From assembly GCF_002157505.1 (NCBI RefSeq), contig NZ_NFSC01000031.1, positions 620,001-684,000 of the forward strand: a stretch of DNA of 64,000 nt, written 5' to 3'. The notes below the pieces were generated by a model. It did no database searches, was not told where the DNA came from, and worked only from the letters and a program-made list of their open reading frames with translations. The DNA comes from Arthrobacter agilis (GTDB lineage: Bacteria > Actinomycetota > Actinomycetes > Actinomycetales > Micrococcaceae). The position numbers and the translations under genes were made by a program. This document shows positions 43,618-51,612 of this stretch, piece by piece (the stretch's first letter is position 1; the number at the start of each line of letters is the position of its first letter).

Positions 43618-44595
43618 CTATGGAGCGCCGGTGACGAGGAACCGGACACCCATCACCGGGTCCTCGTCGAGGAACACGACCTCGGTGATGCCCTCCGCCG
43701 CGAGACGGGCGCGGAGGCGGGCCTGCAGGTCCGGCTGATGCATCGCGAGGCCCCCGCCCAGGACCACCGGTCCCGGCACGCCGATCACGCTTGCGACGTC
43801 GAGGACGAGTTGTGTGAGGTCGGTGGCCGCGCGGTCGATGATGTCCGCCGCGTCCGGGTGGCCGTCCCGCGCCGCGTCGAAGACGGCCCTGGACTGCGCG
43901 GCCCAGTAGGTGCGCCCGGCCCCGGAGTGGAAGAGCCCGATCAGCTCCGTCGGCGTCCCCACGGCGTTGAGGGCGAGGACGGCCTCGTCGAGCGCGTCCG
44001 GACGCATGCCGAGGTCGTGGCGGTGCAGTGTCCGCCGTACGGCTTCGCGCGCCACCCAGTAGCCGCTGCCCTCATCACCGAGGAGGTATCCCCACCCGCC
44101 GGAGCGCGCTTCCCTGCCGTCCTCCCCGACTCCCCAGGCGACGGAGCCGGTACCGGCGATGACGGCGATGCCCACCTGCGCACCTCCGGCGGCCAGGATC
44201 AGCCGCGTGTCGTGGACGACGTCGATGCCGGCTCCCGCCGCGTGGGGAGCGATCAGGGCCCGGAGACGCTCGGCGTCCGCAGCGGTGTCCACTCCCCCGG
44301 ATCCGGCGACGACGCGGTCGATCCCGGCGGCCTGCCCCTCCGGCACGAGCTCGCGGAAGAGCCGGCTGAGGCTGCGGGCGGCTTCTTCCGGTGTCACATT
44401 CTGCACGTTGGCGCTTCCTGCCTTGGCCTCCGCTGCGAGCGTGCCGTCGCGCCACAGCACACCGTGGGTCTTGGAACCTCCGATATCGAGGCCGACGACG
44501 ACGCGGGGTGCGCTTCCCGCGGCGCCGCCGGCAGGGCCGTCCGGGTTGGGACCGGAGGATGGGCTCGGAGGCTGCGGCGCGGTGGTGTTCGACAT
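43618..44595 (-). CDS. N-acetylglucosamine kinase-like (BadF/BadG/BcrA/BcrD ATPase fold)
   Basis: 325 residues, cytosolic sugar kinase fold. A disordered Pro/Ser/Gly-rich N-terminal tail (1-30) precedes phosphate-1 GLDIGGSKTHGVLW, the motif AGTGSVAWGVGEDG, and GGWGYLLGDEGSGYW, the typical NagK-like second half. Likely phosphorylates an amino sugar recovered from cell-wall turnover. It is convergent with nothing and reads in the same direction as the MFS gene upstream, with its own leaderless promoter 27 bases after that gene's stop. Confidence 0.85.
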   Translation of the reverse strand: MSNTTAPQPPSPSSGPNPDGPAGGAAGSAPRVVVGLDIGGSKTHGVLWRDGTLAAEAKAGSANVQNVTPEEAARSLSRLFRELVPEGQAAGIDRVVAGSGGVDTAADAERLRALIAPHAAGAGIDVVHDTRLILAAGGAQVGIAVIAGTGSVAWGVGEDGREARSGGWGYLLGDEGSGYWVAREAVRRTLHRHDLGMRPDALDEAVLALNAVGTPTELIGLFHSGAGRTYWAAQSRAVFDAARDGHPDAADIIDRAATDLTQLVLDVASVIGVPGPVVLGGGLAMHQPDLQARLRARLAAEGITEVVFLDEDPVMGVRFLVTGAP

Positions 44596-44601
44596 GCCTA
44601 C

Positions 44602-44607
44602 AGCCTA
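44602..44607 (-). promoter_or_regulatory. -10 hexamer, leaderless NagK-like gene
   Basis: TAGGCT on the minus strand, six bases, then the ATG at 44595. No Shine-Dalgarno is present. Confidence 0.4.
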
Positions 44608-44621
44608 CAAACAGGCGGGGC

Positions 44622-45863
44622 CTACCGAGCGGCGCGGACCCAGGAGACCAGTGAACCCGCTGCGAGCAGCGCGCACACCCCGCAGATCGCGAGGGCGAAG
44701 ACGGTGACCGAGGCGTTCAGCCCCCAGACGCCGGCGGCCGCGCCGAGTCCGAGCACGGGTACGGCACTGCCGAGGTAGGTGAGGACGTACACGGCGCTCA
44801 CCGTCTGGGCGTGGAGGGCCGGATCGACCTTCACCGACACCTCGTTGAAGACGACGCGGAAGGCCATGCCCTGTCCGAAGCCTGCCACGATGCATGCTCC
44901 GACCAGCAGCGGCAGGCTGCCCGTGCCCTCGGCGAGCGGCAGGAGGCCTATTCCGAGCGCCATGCCGGCGAGGCCCACCGGAACCACGAACCGGCCCCGG
45001 GGGGACAGCACCTGGCTGACGGCCGACGATCCGAGGACGAGCGCTGCGAGGAGACCGATCAGTGGCCGGGAGGAGGTGCCCGCGATGCCCGCGAACCAGG
45101 TGGGGGCCAGGCTCAGCGTGAAGCCGAAGACGGCGAAGCTGAGGAAACCGACGGCCGAGGCGGTCCAGAAGGACCGGCGCGCATCCCGCGATACCGCCGG
45201 TCTGCGGGGACGCAGGGCCGCGAGCGGGTGGTCGGCAGCCGCGGGCCGGATCGCGGGCCGGGCGCGGAGCAGCAGGAGCGGGACCAGGAGGCTGGCGAGC
45301 ACCACGAGGTAGATGGTGAACGGCGTGCGGGTCGGGGCCGGCAGGAGTGAGAGGAGCCCGCCGATCACGGGACCGGCCGCGACTCCCCCGGCCGAGGCCA
45401 TCAGCGTGAACCTCGAGGCCCAGTCCGGCCGCGTCGGCAGGAGGTCGCGGAGGGCGGCGGCGCTCGCACCCGTGGCCAGCGCCACCGCGCCGCCCTGCAG
45501 CGCGCGTCCCGCCGCCAGCATCGGCAGCGAGGTGGCGACGGCGAACAGTGCGGCGCCGAGCAGCCCGAGGACGATGGCGAGGACCAGCGCCGCGCGCCGT
45601 CCGATGTGGTCCGACCAGTGGCCTGCCAGGACGAGGCCGCCGATCAGCGCCATGACGTAGGACGCGAAGGCGACGGTGACGGCGAACGGTGTCAGCCCGA
45701 GGCCGGCCTGGATGAGCGGATAGATCGGCGTGGCGAGGTTTGCCCCGATCAGGAGGGTCGAGATCACCGTCACGGCGAGCGCGAGGCGGGCGGCCAGGGA
45801 CGCGTCCCAGCTGCGGCGCTCCGTCGCTGCCGGTCTCATCCGGAGTTCGTTGAGAACGCTCAT
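44622..45863 (-). CDS. Major facilitator superfamily transporter
   Basis: 413 residues with twelve predicted helices. The MFS loop 2-3 motif appears as LAGHWSDHIGRRAALVLA, and its N-terminus (MSVLNELRMRPAATERR) is cytosolic. The family is broad: related proteins export drugs, amino acids or sugars, and the substrate cannot be told. It is divergent from the Lrp/AsnC regulator gene with a palindrome between them, so it is the most likely target of that regulator. Confidence 0.85.
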   Translation of the reverse strand: MSVLNELRMRPAATERRSWDASLAARLALAVTVISTLLIGANLATPIYPLIQAGLGLTPFAVTVAFASYVMALIGGLVLAGHWSDHIGRRAALVLAIVLGLLGAALFAVATSLPMLAAGRALQGGAVALATGASAAALRDLLPTRPDWASRFTLMASAGGVAAGPVIGGLLSLLPAPTRTPFTIYLVVLASLLVPLLLLRARPAIRPAAADHPLAALRPRRPAVSRDARRSFWTASAVGFLSFAVFGFTLSLAPTWFAGIAGTSSRPLIGLLAALVLGSSAVSQVLSPRGRFVVPVGLAGMALGIGLLPLAEGTGSLPLLVGACIVAGFGQGMAFRVVFNEVSVKVDPALHAQTVSAVYVLTYLGSAVPVLGLGAAAGVWGLNASVTVFALAICGVCALLAAGSLVSWVRAAR

Positions 45864-45947
45864 CCCACTTCTTCCTGCTCGTACGCGTCGGCGCTCACCG
45901 GGGCGCGGTTCGGCCCGGACCTCTATAGAATGAGCTGGATCGACCGC

Positions 45948-45963
45948 CCTGCAAAAATGCAGG
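45948..45963. promoter_or_regulatory. Candidate Lrp/AsnC operator (perfect palindrome)
   Basis: CCTGCA-AAAA-TGCAGG, a 16-base perfect palindrome with an A-tract centre between divergent MFS and Lrp/AsnC genes. TATAGAAT at 45924-45931 can serve as a -10 for the regulator gene, and its palindromic core TCTATAGA allows one on the other strand too. The palindrome would lie just past the transcription start, which suits autorepression. Confidence 0.5.
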
Positions 45964-46013
45964 ATGCTCTTTTGAGCGTCATGCGCAACACAGGCGGAGC
46001 CGACTGACGGGAA

Positions 46014-46505
46014 GTGAGCTTTGTGAGCAAGCTGGACAACCTCGACCTGCGCCTGCTGCTCGAGCTGGTGCGGGATCCCAGGGCCCAGGTGAGTGACTTG
46101 AGCGAGATCCTCGGCGTCGCCCGCAACACGGCGCAGAGCCGGATCCGCCGGCTCCTGCGCACCGGGGCGCTGCGTCGGAGCGGCCGCGAGCTCGACCTCG
46201 AGGCGCTCGGCTACGACGTCGTCGCTTTCGTCACCATCGAGGTCTCACACCGCGAGCTCGACGGCGTCATCACCGGGCTGCGCACCCTCAACCAGGTGCT
46301 GGAAGTGCACGAGATCTCCGGCCGGGGTGATGTCTGGTGCCGCGTCGCCGCGACCGACACGCACAACCTGCAGGCGGCACTGCGGTCGGTCCTGAAGATC
46401 AAGGGCGTGATCCGCACCGAGACCGTCCTCGCCCTCCACGAGCACATCCCCTACCGCACCGAGCCCCTGCTCGCACGGTTGGCGCAACGGCCCGACGACA
46501 CCTGA
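46014..46505 (+). CDS. Lrp/AsnC-family transcriptional regulator
   Basis: 163 residues. N-terminal winged helix-turn-helix (LDNLDLRLLLELVRDPR, then VSDLSEILGVARNTAQSRIR) and a C-terminal RAM/AsnC ligand-binding domain (ALGYDVVAFVTIEVSHRELD, EISGRGDVWCRVAATDTHN). Members sense amino acids. Two GTG starts are possible (46014 and 46023); the longer is given and the difference is three residues. Divergent from the MFS gene and followed by the AlaX-type gene, so it likely controls one or both. Confidence 0.9.
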   Translation: MSFVSKLDNLDLRLLLELVRDPRAQVSDLSEILGVARNTAQSRIRRLLRTGALRRSGRELDLEALGYDVVAFVTIEVSHRELDGVITGLRTLNQVLEVHEISGRGDVWCRVAATDTHNLQAALRSVLKIKGVIRTETVLALHEHIPYRTEPLLARLAQRPDDT

Positions 46506-46515
46506 ATCGCGCTAC

Positions 46516-46537
46516 CGGACCGCTGACACCCGGTCCG
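46516..46537. terminator. Short hairpin after the Lrp/AsnC gene
   Basis: 7-base arms CGGACCG and CGGTCCG around an eight-base loop, 11 bases past the regulator stop. Could be a terminator or a second operator ahead of the AlaX-type gene. Confidence 0.4.
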
Positions 46538-46552
46538 TACCAGCCCCACCCA

Positions 46553-46586
46553 GCATCGACACCCCGCATCGACACCCCGCATCGAC
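46553..46586. repeat. 13-base tandem repeat before the AlaX-type gene
   Basis: GCATCGACACCCC occurs twice head to tail (46553-46565, 46566-46578), with eight bases of a third copy (46579-46586), immediately upstream of the Shine-Dalgarno. It may be a slippage product that varies between strains, or an iterated binding site. Confidence 0.7.
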
Positions 46587-46601
46587 CTACCAAGGAGCAC
46601 C

Positions 46602-47468
46602 ATGGCCCTGCCGAGGACCGACACCCGCGTCACCTATCCCCAGGGGGCCGTCGAATCGGCCTCCCGCGTCCTCCACGTCGAGGTCCGGGACGACGGCCGG
46701 TGCGCGGTCCTGCTGGACACCACGGCCTTCCATCCGGTGGATTCTGCCTGGCCGGACCAGGGGCCGGATCGCGGCGCACTCCAGGTGGGGTCGCGCAGCT
46801 GGCCCGTGGCCGACTGCGTGGTGGGAGCCACCGACGGGACCACGCTGTACCTGGGCAGTGAGGCGCCCGTGCGCAAGGGCGCGGAGGGCTGGGCCTTCGT
46901 CGTCGTGCACCTCATCGACGGTGAGGGACCGGCCGAGGGCGACGACGTCGTCGTGCGGGTCGACAGCGTGCACCGCGCGGCCGTGTCCGCCGGGCACACC
47001 GGATGCCACCTCGCCTCGCTGGCCCTCAACCGGGCCCTGGCCGGCCGGTGGAAGAAGGACGTGACCCCGGACGCCCTCGGCGCACCGAACTTCGACGCAC
47101 TGGCGATCGACACGACGGTCATCGGGGAGTTCGGCTCCGTCGACAGGTACCGCCTGGGCAAGTCCCTGCGGCGGAAGGGCTTCAGCGGAGAGGACCTGGA
47201 GACGGATGCCATTGCCGCGGCAGTCAACGCGACGCTCGCCGTGTGGACGGCGACAGGAGCACGGATCGGCATCGAGACGGACGGACCGGGCCTCACCGAC
47301 CGGCGCCGGTGGATCTGCGACCTCCCGGAGGAACGGGCGGAGATTCCCTGCGGCGGGACGCACCTGACCTCCCTGGCCGGGGTCGACGTCGCGGTGCAGC
47401 TCGAGCTGTCGGACGCGGACGGCACGCCGGTCCTGCGGATGGATACGCGGGTCCGGCCGCCGGCGTGA
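46602..47468 (+). CDS. AlaX-type alanyl-tRNA editing protein homologue
   Basis: 288 residues. The AlaRS editing-domain fold is indicated by two metal-binding motifs: HTGCH (near residue 132, the HxxxH motif) and CGGTH (near 245, the CxxxH motif). Such proteins hydrolyse Ser- or Gly-tRNA(Ala) mischarged by AlaRS, but broad AlaX-like families of unknown substrate also exist. ATG with AAGGAG upstream. It follows the Lrp/AsnC gene on the same strand after a 13-base tandem repeat, and is convergent with the APH-fold gene. Confidence 0.8.
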   Translation: MALPRTDTRVTYPQGAVESASRVLHVEVRDDGRCAVLLDTTAFHPVDSAWPDQGPDRGALQVGSRSWPVADCVVGATDGTTLYLGSEAPVRKGAEGWAFVVVHLIDGEGPAEGDDVVVRVDSVHRAAVSAGHTGCHLASLALNRALAGRWKKDVTPDALGAPNFDALAIDTTVIGEFGSVDRYRLGKSLRRKGFSGEDLETDAIAAAVNATLAVWTATGARIGIETDGPGLTDRRRWICDLPEERAEIPCGGTHLTSLAGVDVAVQLELSDADGTPVLRMDTRVRPPA

Positions 47469-47484
47469 GAACGGCCTGAGGACG

Positions 47485-47517
47485 GCCCGTCCGGCGTCGT
47501 CCGTATGCGGGACGGGC
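47485..47517. terminator. Hairpin between convergent AlaX-type and APH-fold genes
   Basis: 8-base arms GCCCGTCC (47485-47492) and GGACGGGC (47510-47517) around a 17-base loop. Located 17 bases after the AlaX-type stop. Moderate support only. Confidence 0.45.
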
Positions 47518-47561
47518 AGGCGGGCGGGGACAACCGCAGCGCGCGTCACATCCGGCTGTTC

Positions 47562-48839
47562 CTAGCCGCTGTCGCGCCACCGCTCGGAGCCCAGGGTCCG
47601 GGCCTCGGCGAGGAACTGCTCGGCGATCTCCAGCCGGGACAGCGCCTCGCCGGCCCCGTCCGTGCCCGCAGTCCCCCGCCGTGCTCCCGCGATGAGGGTC
47701 AGACTCACCGCCGCGGCGCGGCTCCTGAGGGCTGCGGGATCGACATGACGGTCGAAGGCCCGCAGGAACCGCAGCAGCGCACAGGGTACGTGGGCGTAGC
47801 CCGCGTGCAGTCCGGGCAAGACGGCGACGTGGCCGAGGAAGCAGGCCAGGTCGTCGACGAGGTGTCCCGGTCCGAGCGCGTCGACGTCCAGGAGCCCGGA
47901 CACAGCGCCGTCCGTGATGAGGAGGTTGCCCTCGTAGAAGTCGCCGTGGGTCGGCACCAGCGGGCCTGCGTCGCTCGACCGGACGGCGTCGTCGATCCCT
48001 GCGGCCAGCTGCCGGATCCGGTAGGCCTCTGCCGGCAGGGCGGCAACCGCGCCTTCGGCGTAGTCCCGGACCCGGGCCGACCAGGGCTGACGCGCCGGTA
48101 GTCCGAGGACGGCGGGAGGCAGTGAGGTGAGGACCCGCACCAGCGCGGAGGGATCGACGTCGGACGCGCCGTCGTGCATGAGGAGCTCGGCGAGCGGTGT
48201 CCCCGGAGCGGGATGCATGACGACGACGTCCTGCACGGGCTCACCAGTCAGCGCGGGCGCCGGAACGCCCGCAGCGCGCAGCATGCGGTGCCGTTCCGCG
48301 AGCGGCCCCGCCTCATGGCGGCGGAGCACCTTCAGGTAGCGGCGGTCGTTCCCGTTCGTTCCAAGGACCACGGCCCGCCGCAGCGGCCGGTAGCTCCTGG
48401 TCTCGATGACGGTCTCTTCGGGGTCGTGCTCCGCGCCGAACGCGAAGGGAGTGATGCGCACGGGGTCGAGTGCCAGCGGGAGGCCCGGCAACAGCGGATC
48501 GGCGGGATGCACCCAGACCGAGAGGGTGTCCGCGCCCCGGCGGTGGAACACCTCCACGCGGGCTGCGGGAGAATCGATGGCGCAGGACGTGATGCAGGCG
48601 TGCGCCGGCACAGGCGCCGCTGCCCCCCGGCGGTCCCGGCCGGAGGGTGCGCGCACCTCGAGGGAGAAGATCCCCGTCACTCCGGCACCGGGCCGGTGGT
48701 GCAGCGGTCCCAGCTGCCAGGAGACCAGCTCCCATCCCGCGGTGGCGAGCGCAGAGCGCAGGAGCTCCGACGGCGCATCCGATTCGAGGAGCGCGATCGT
48801 CTCCTGCTCCCGGAGGACGCGTGCCTCCCTCGCCCTCAC
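47562..48839 (-). CDS. APH-fold phosphotransferase of unknown substrate
   Basis: 425 residues. The second half has the aminoglycoside-phosphotransferase/choline-kinase core: VVMHPAPGTPLAELL, catalytic loop THGDFYEGNLLI (HGDxxxxN) and SGLLDVDALGPG (metal aspartate). The first 170 residues form an extra domain with RRYLKVLRR at its end, the likely ATP-binding lysine region. This architecture is common in housekeeping actinobacterial proteins, so a resistance role should not be assumed. GTG start at 48839, no clear ribosome site. Confidence 0.75.
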   Translation of the reverse strand: MRAREARVLREQETIALLESDAPSELLRSALATAGWELVSWQLGPLHHRPGAGVTGIFSLEVRAPSGRDRRGAAAPVPAHACITSCAIDSPAARVEVFHRRGADTLSVWVHPADPLLPGLPLALDPVRITPFAFGAEHDPEETVIETRSYRPLRRAVVLGTNGNDRRYLKVLRRHEAGPLAERHRMLRAAGVPAPALTGEPVQDVVVMHPAPGTPLAELLMHDGASDVDPSALVRVLTSLPPAVLGLPARQPWSARVRDYAEGAVAALPAEAYRIRQLAAGIDDAVRSSDAGPLVPTHGDFYEGNLLITDGAVSGLLDVDALGPGHLVDDLACFLGHVAVLPGLHAGYAHVPCALLRFLRAFDRHVDPAALRSRAAAVSLTLIAGARRGTAGTDGAGEALSRLEIAEQFLAEARTLGSERWRDSG

Positions 48840-48899
48840 GCAGCGCCTACGCGGGGACTACGGACGGCATCGGGGAACGGCCCTGGCATCCCGGAGGTG

Positions 48900-49928
48900 T
48901 CAGGCGCGACGGCGCTGCAGCACGTCGTCGAGGTTGATGCGTCCTGTGGCGGGATCGGAGCCGACCGATGCGTCCGCGGTGCCGGCGGTATCTGCTGCGC
49001 CGGCGGTGTCGGCTGCTGCGGCGACACGGGCAGCTGCTTCCGATGCCTTGATGGGTGTCCTGGTCGACGCCTTCGGCGCCTCGGGGAGGTCCAGGGGGGC
49101 CGGCGCCTGGCGTTCGGCCTTCGCCGCATCGACGTAGGTGGGACGGGGTACCTCGACCGGGGCCCACGCCGTCGCCCCTGCCGGCTGGGCCGCTTCGTCC
49201 GTCTCGGCCGCACCGGCCGTTTCGGCGGCTTCGGCCGGCACCGCCCGGCCACGGACATCCACGACGGACGAACCTGCCGCGGCGAGCGCCGCCGTCCGCC
49301 GTTCCATGGCCGTCAGGGGCCGTTCAGCGGTCTCTTCGGCGTTGAACAGGGTGGTCGGACGTCTCGGTGCGGGCGGAGCCACCGGAACCGCCGGAACGAC
49401 CTCGACACGTGCCGAGGCAGGTGCGCGCGCGGGTGCCATGGCATCGGCGAAGGCACGATTGACGCGCGCCTCCCGGCTACGGACGGCGAGCAGCCTCAGG
49501 ACAGCGACGGCCACGGCGGCGAGGCCGACGCAGGCGAGGGGAACGAGGAGGGAGACGACACCTACGGCTCCGAGGACGAGCGTGACGAGGGCGGCGCAGA
49601 GCGCGAGGAGTCCTACCAGCGCCACTGCGATGCGTCCCCACCGCGGCGTGAAGGGCCTGGGCGAGGGACCCGGCCGCACAGCGGACGGCGACGGGGCCGT
49701 CGCCGTGAAGGGCGGTTCCAGGGTCTCTCCCGGTCGTGCGGCATCGTCCTGCGGCGCGGTCATTGTCATCATGCTCCCTCCAGGACTGCCCGTCCTGGCT
49801 TTCGGCGATCGGCGTCTGCTGCCGGCGGCTGCCGGCACGGTCTTTCGAAGGACGAACGGCGCTACCCACACCAGCCACAATCCGACGATTGCGGCGAGCA
49901 CCAACGAGCTATCCAGGGAGAAGACCAC
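48900..49928 (-). CDS. Membrane-anchored Ala/Pro-rich protein of unknown function
   Basis: 342 residues. An N-terminal helix (about 5-23: SLVLAAIVGLWLVWVAPFVL), a short basic loop, a second hydrophobic pair (about 90-135) and a long Ala/Glu/Pro-rich cytoplasmic or external tail of 190 residues without folded-domain features. I chose the GTG at 49928 (V-V-F-S-L-D-S-S); TACCGT seven bases before it gives a leaderless promoter. Later in-frame ATG codons would remove the first helix. Possibly a cell-envelope or division-associated protein, but there is no proof. Confidence 0.65.
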   Translation of the reverse strand: MVFSLDSSLVLAAIVGLWLVWVAPFVLRKTVPAAAGSRRRSPKARTGSPGGSMMTMTAPQDDAARPGETLEPPFTATAPSPSAVRPGPSPRPFTPRWGRIAVALVGLLALCAALVTLVLGAVGVVSLLVPLACVGLAAVAVAVLRLLAVRSREARVNRAFADAMAPARAPASARVEVVPAVPVAPPAPRRPTTLFNAEETAERPLTAMERRTAALAAAGSSVVDVRGRAVPAEAAETAGAAETDEAAQPAGATAWAPVEVPRPTYVDAAKAERQAPAPLDLPEAPKASTRTPIKASEAAARVAAAADTAGAADTAGTADASVGSDPATGRINLDDVLQRRRA

Positions 49929-49935
49929 ACCTAGA

Positions 49936-49941
49936 ACGGTA
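49936..49941 (-). promoter_or_regulatory. -10 hexamer, leaderless gene at 49928
   Basis: TACCGT on the minus strand, seven bases, then the GTG start. No Shine-Dalgarno. Confidence 0.35.
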
Positions 49942-50017
49942 GGAGCAGTTGGCCCCCTGCTCCCGCATTGATCCCGGTGTGTCGGCACGTAGTATGCCCC
50001 GAAGGGCATTCGAGTGC

Positions 50018-50647
50018 TCAGTCGGCATGTGGCTGCCTGCTCTCCAGCCACGGCGCCAGCAGACCGCGCGGAACCTCCTCGGAGGTCAGGGCGAAGCTCC
50101 TGTGGTCCGCCCACTGTCCTGCGATGTGGAGGTAGCGCGGCCGGAGCCCCTCGTCCCGGAAGGACAGTTTCTCCACGACCCGGAGGCTCGCGCGGTTCTC
50201 GGGGCGGATGTTGATCTCCATCCGGTGCAGCCCGAGGTCCCCGAAGCAGTAGTCCGTGGCAAGGGCCACCGCGGTGGGCGCGATTCCGCGCCCGGCCCGG
50301 TCGAAGTCCACCCAGTAGCCGAGCGTCGCAGTCATGGCGGATCCCCAGGTGATGCCGGAGACCGTCAGCTGACCTACGAGGCTGTCCTCCCGTGAGCCGG
50401 GCTCCTGCTCCGTGATCAGGAACGGCAGGGCAGATCCGGCCCGGGCCTGTGCGGACAGGGAGCGCACCATCTGGTGGTAGGTGGGCAGGAACCCCTCGGG
50501 ATCCGGATTGGATGCCTCCCAGGGTGCAAGCCACTGGGCATTTCGATGACGCAATGCCGTCCAGGCTGCCTTGTCCCTGTGGCGGATGGGCCTCAGGGAC
50601 AAGGCGCCTGTCCTCAGGGTCACGGGCCAGCTGCTCGCCGACCACAT
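50018..50647 (-). CDS. GNAT acetyltransferase (RimJ/RimL type)
   Basis: 209 residues. Substrate-binding beta-strands at LSLRPIRHRDKAAW, the acetyl-CoA loop region GYWVDFDRAGRGIAPTAVAL (Q/RxxGxG/A-like), and the C-terminal HRMEINIRPENRASLRVVEK are the RimJ/RimL pattern. Targets in this subfamily include ribosomal protein N-termini; here the target is unknown. It starts six bases after the galU stop on the same strand, so the two are one transcript. Confidence 0.85.
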   Translation of the reverse strand: MWSASSWPVTLRTGALSLRPIRHRDKAAWTALRHRNAQWLAPWEASNPDPEGFLPTYHQMVRSLSAQARAGSALPFLITEQEPGSREDSLVGQLTVSGITWGSAMTATLGYWVDFDRAGRGIAPTAVALATDYCFGDLGLHRMEINIRPENRASLRVVEKLSFRDEGLRPRYLHIAGQWADHRSFALTSEEVPRGLLAPWLESRQPHAD

Positions 50648-50653
50648 GGCGTG

Positions 50654-51556
50654 CTAGACCGAGATGTCTTTGCTGAAGTCCTTGATCCAGGCGCGGAGGT
50701 CCGGACCGAGGTCCTCGCGCTCGGACGCCAGCGTCACAACGGCCTTCAGGTAGCTCAGCTTGTCACCGGTGTCGTAGCGGCGGCCGCGGAAGACCACGCC
50801 GTACACGCCGGATCCCTCGCCGTCGGCGGCGGCAAGGGTCTGCAGCGCGTCCGTCAGCTGGATCTCGTCGCCGCGGCCCGGCTTCGTGGTCTCGAGGACC
50901 TCGAACACCCGGGGGTGGAGCACGTAGCGCCCGATCACGGCGAGGTTCGACGGCGCGTCCGCGACGGAGGGCTTCTCGACGAGCTGGTTGACGCGGACGT
51001 GGTTCTCGCCGTCGATCTCCGTGATGTCGGCGCAGCCGTAGGCACTGATCTGTTCCGGATCCACCTCGATGAGGGCGATCACGGAACCGCCCGTCTTCGC
51101 CTGGACATCGATCATGGTCTCGAGCAGGGAATCGCGCTCGTCGATCAGGTCGTCACCGAGCAGGACGGCGAACGGCTCGTTGCCGACGTGCAGCTTGGCG
51201 CGGAGGACAGCGTGCCCCAGACCCTTCGGATCGCCCTGGCGCAGGTAGTGGATGTCCCCGAGCTCGGACGGACGGCGCACCGCGGCGAGCTTGTCGTGGT
51301 CACCCTTGGCTTCGAGCGTCTGCTCGATGAAGGGAACGCGGTCGAAGTGGTCCTCGAGCGCGCGCTTGTTCCGCCCCGTGATCATCAGGACGTCGGACAG
51401 GCCCGCATCGACGGCCTCCTGGACGACGTACTGGATAGCCGGCTTGTCGACGACGGGCAGCATTTCCTTCGGCATCGCCTTGGTGGCGGGAAGGAAACGG
51501 GTCCCGAGGCCGGCCGCGGGGATAACGGCCTTCGTCACACGTGATTGCAAAGTCAT
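50654..51556 (-). CDS. galU: UTP-glucose-1-phosphate uridylyltransferase
   Basis: 300 residues. Makes UDP-glucose for glycans, glycogen-like polymers and galE in this window. Nucleotide-binding AVIPAAGLGTRFLPATKAMPK is complete, as are MLPVVDKPAIQYVVQEA and the C-terminal GRRYDTGDKLSYLKAVV. ATG at 51556 chosen: no Shine-Dalgarno, but TAGTGT seven bases upstream makes it a leaderless start. Divergent from the 5-FCL gene with a 56-base gap that holds both promoters. Confidence 0.96.
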   Translation of the reverse strand: MTLQSRVTKAVIPAAGLGTRFLPATKAMPKEMLPVVDKPAIQYVVQEAVDAGLSDVLMITGRNKRALEDHFDRVPFIEQTLEAKGDHDKLAAVRRPSELGDIHYLRQGDPKGLGHAVLRAKLHVGNEPFAVLLGDDLIDERDSLLETMIDVQAKTGGSVIALIEVDPEQISAYGCADITEIDGENHVRVNQLVEKPSVADAPSNLAVIGRYVLHPRVFEVLETTKPGRGDEIQLTDALQTLAAADGEGSGVYGVVFRGRRYDTGDKLSYLKAVVTLASEREDLGPDLRAWIKDFSKDISV

Positions 51557-51563
51557 GATGACC

Positions 51564-51569
51564 ACACTA
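51564..51569 (-). promoter_or_regulatory. -10 hexamer of leaderless galU promoter
   Basis: TAGTGT on the minus strand, seven bases, then the galU ATG. Confidence 0.4.
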
Positions 51570-51612
51570 CATAACGGCCGCAGAATTCCCGGGTCGTTGC
51601 CACAATGGTGAC

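Noticed and set aside
46553-46586. CRISPR-like repeat
   Set aside because: Repeats are 13 bases, directly tandem with no spacers. No cas genes.
47562-48839. Aminoglycoside-resistance kinase
   Set aside because: The APH fold (HGDxxxxN, DxD) is shared by many metabolic kinases, and the N-terminal half is unlike resistance enzymes. No resistance context.
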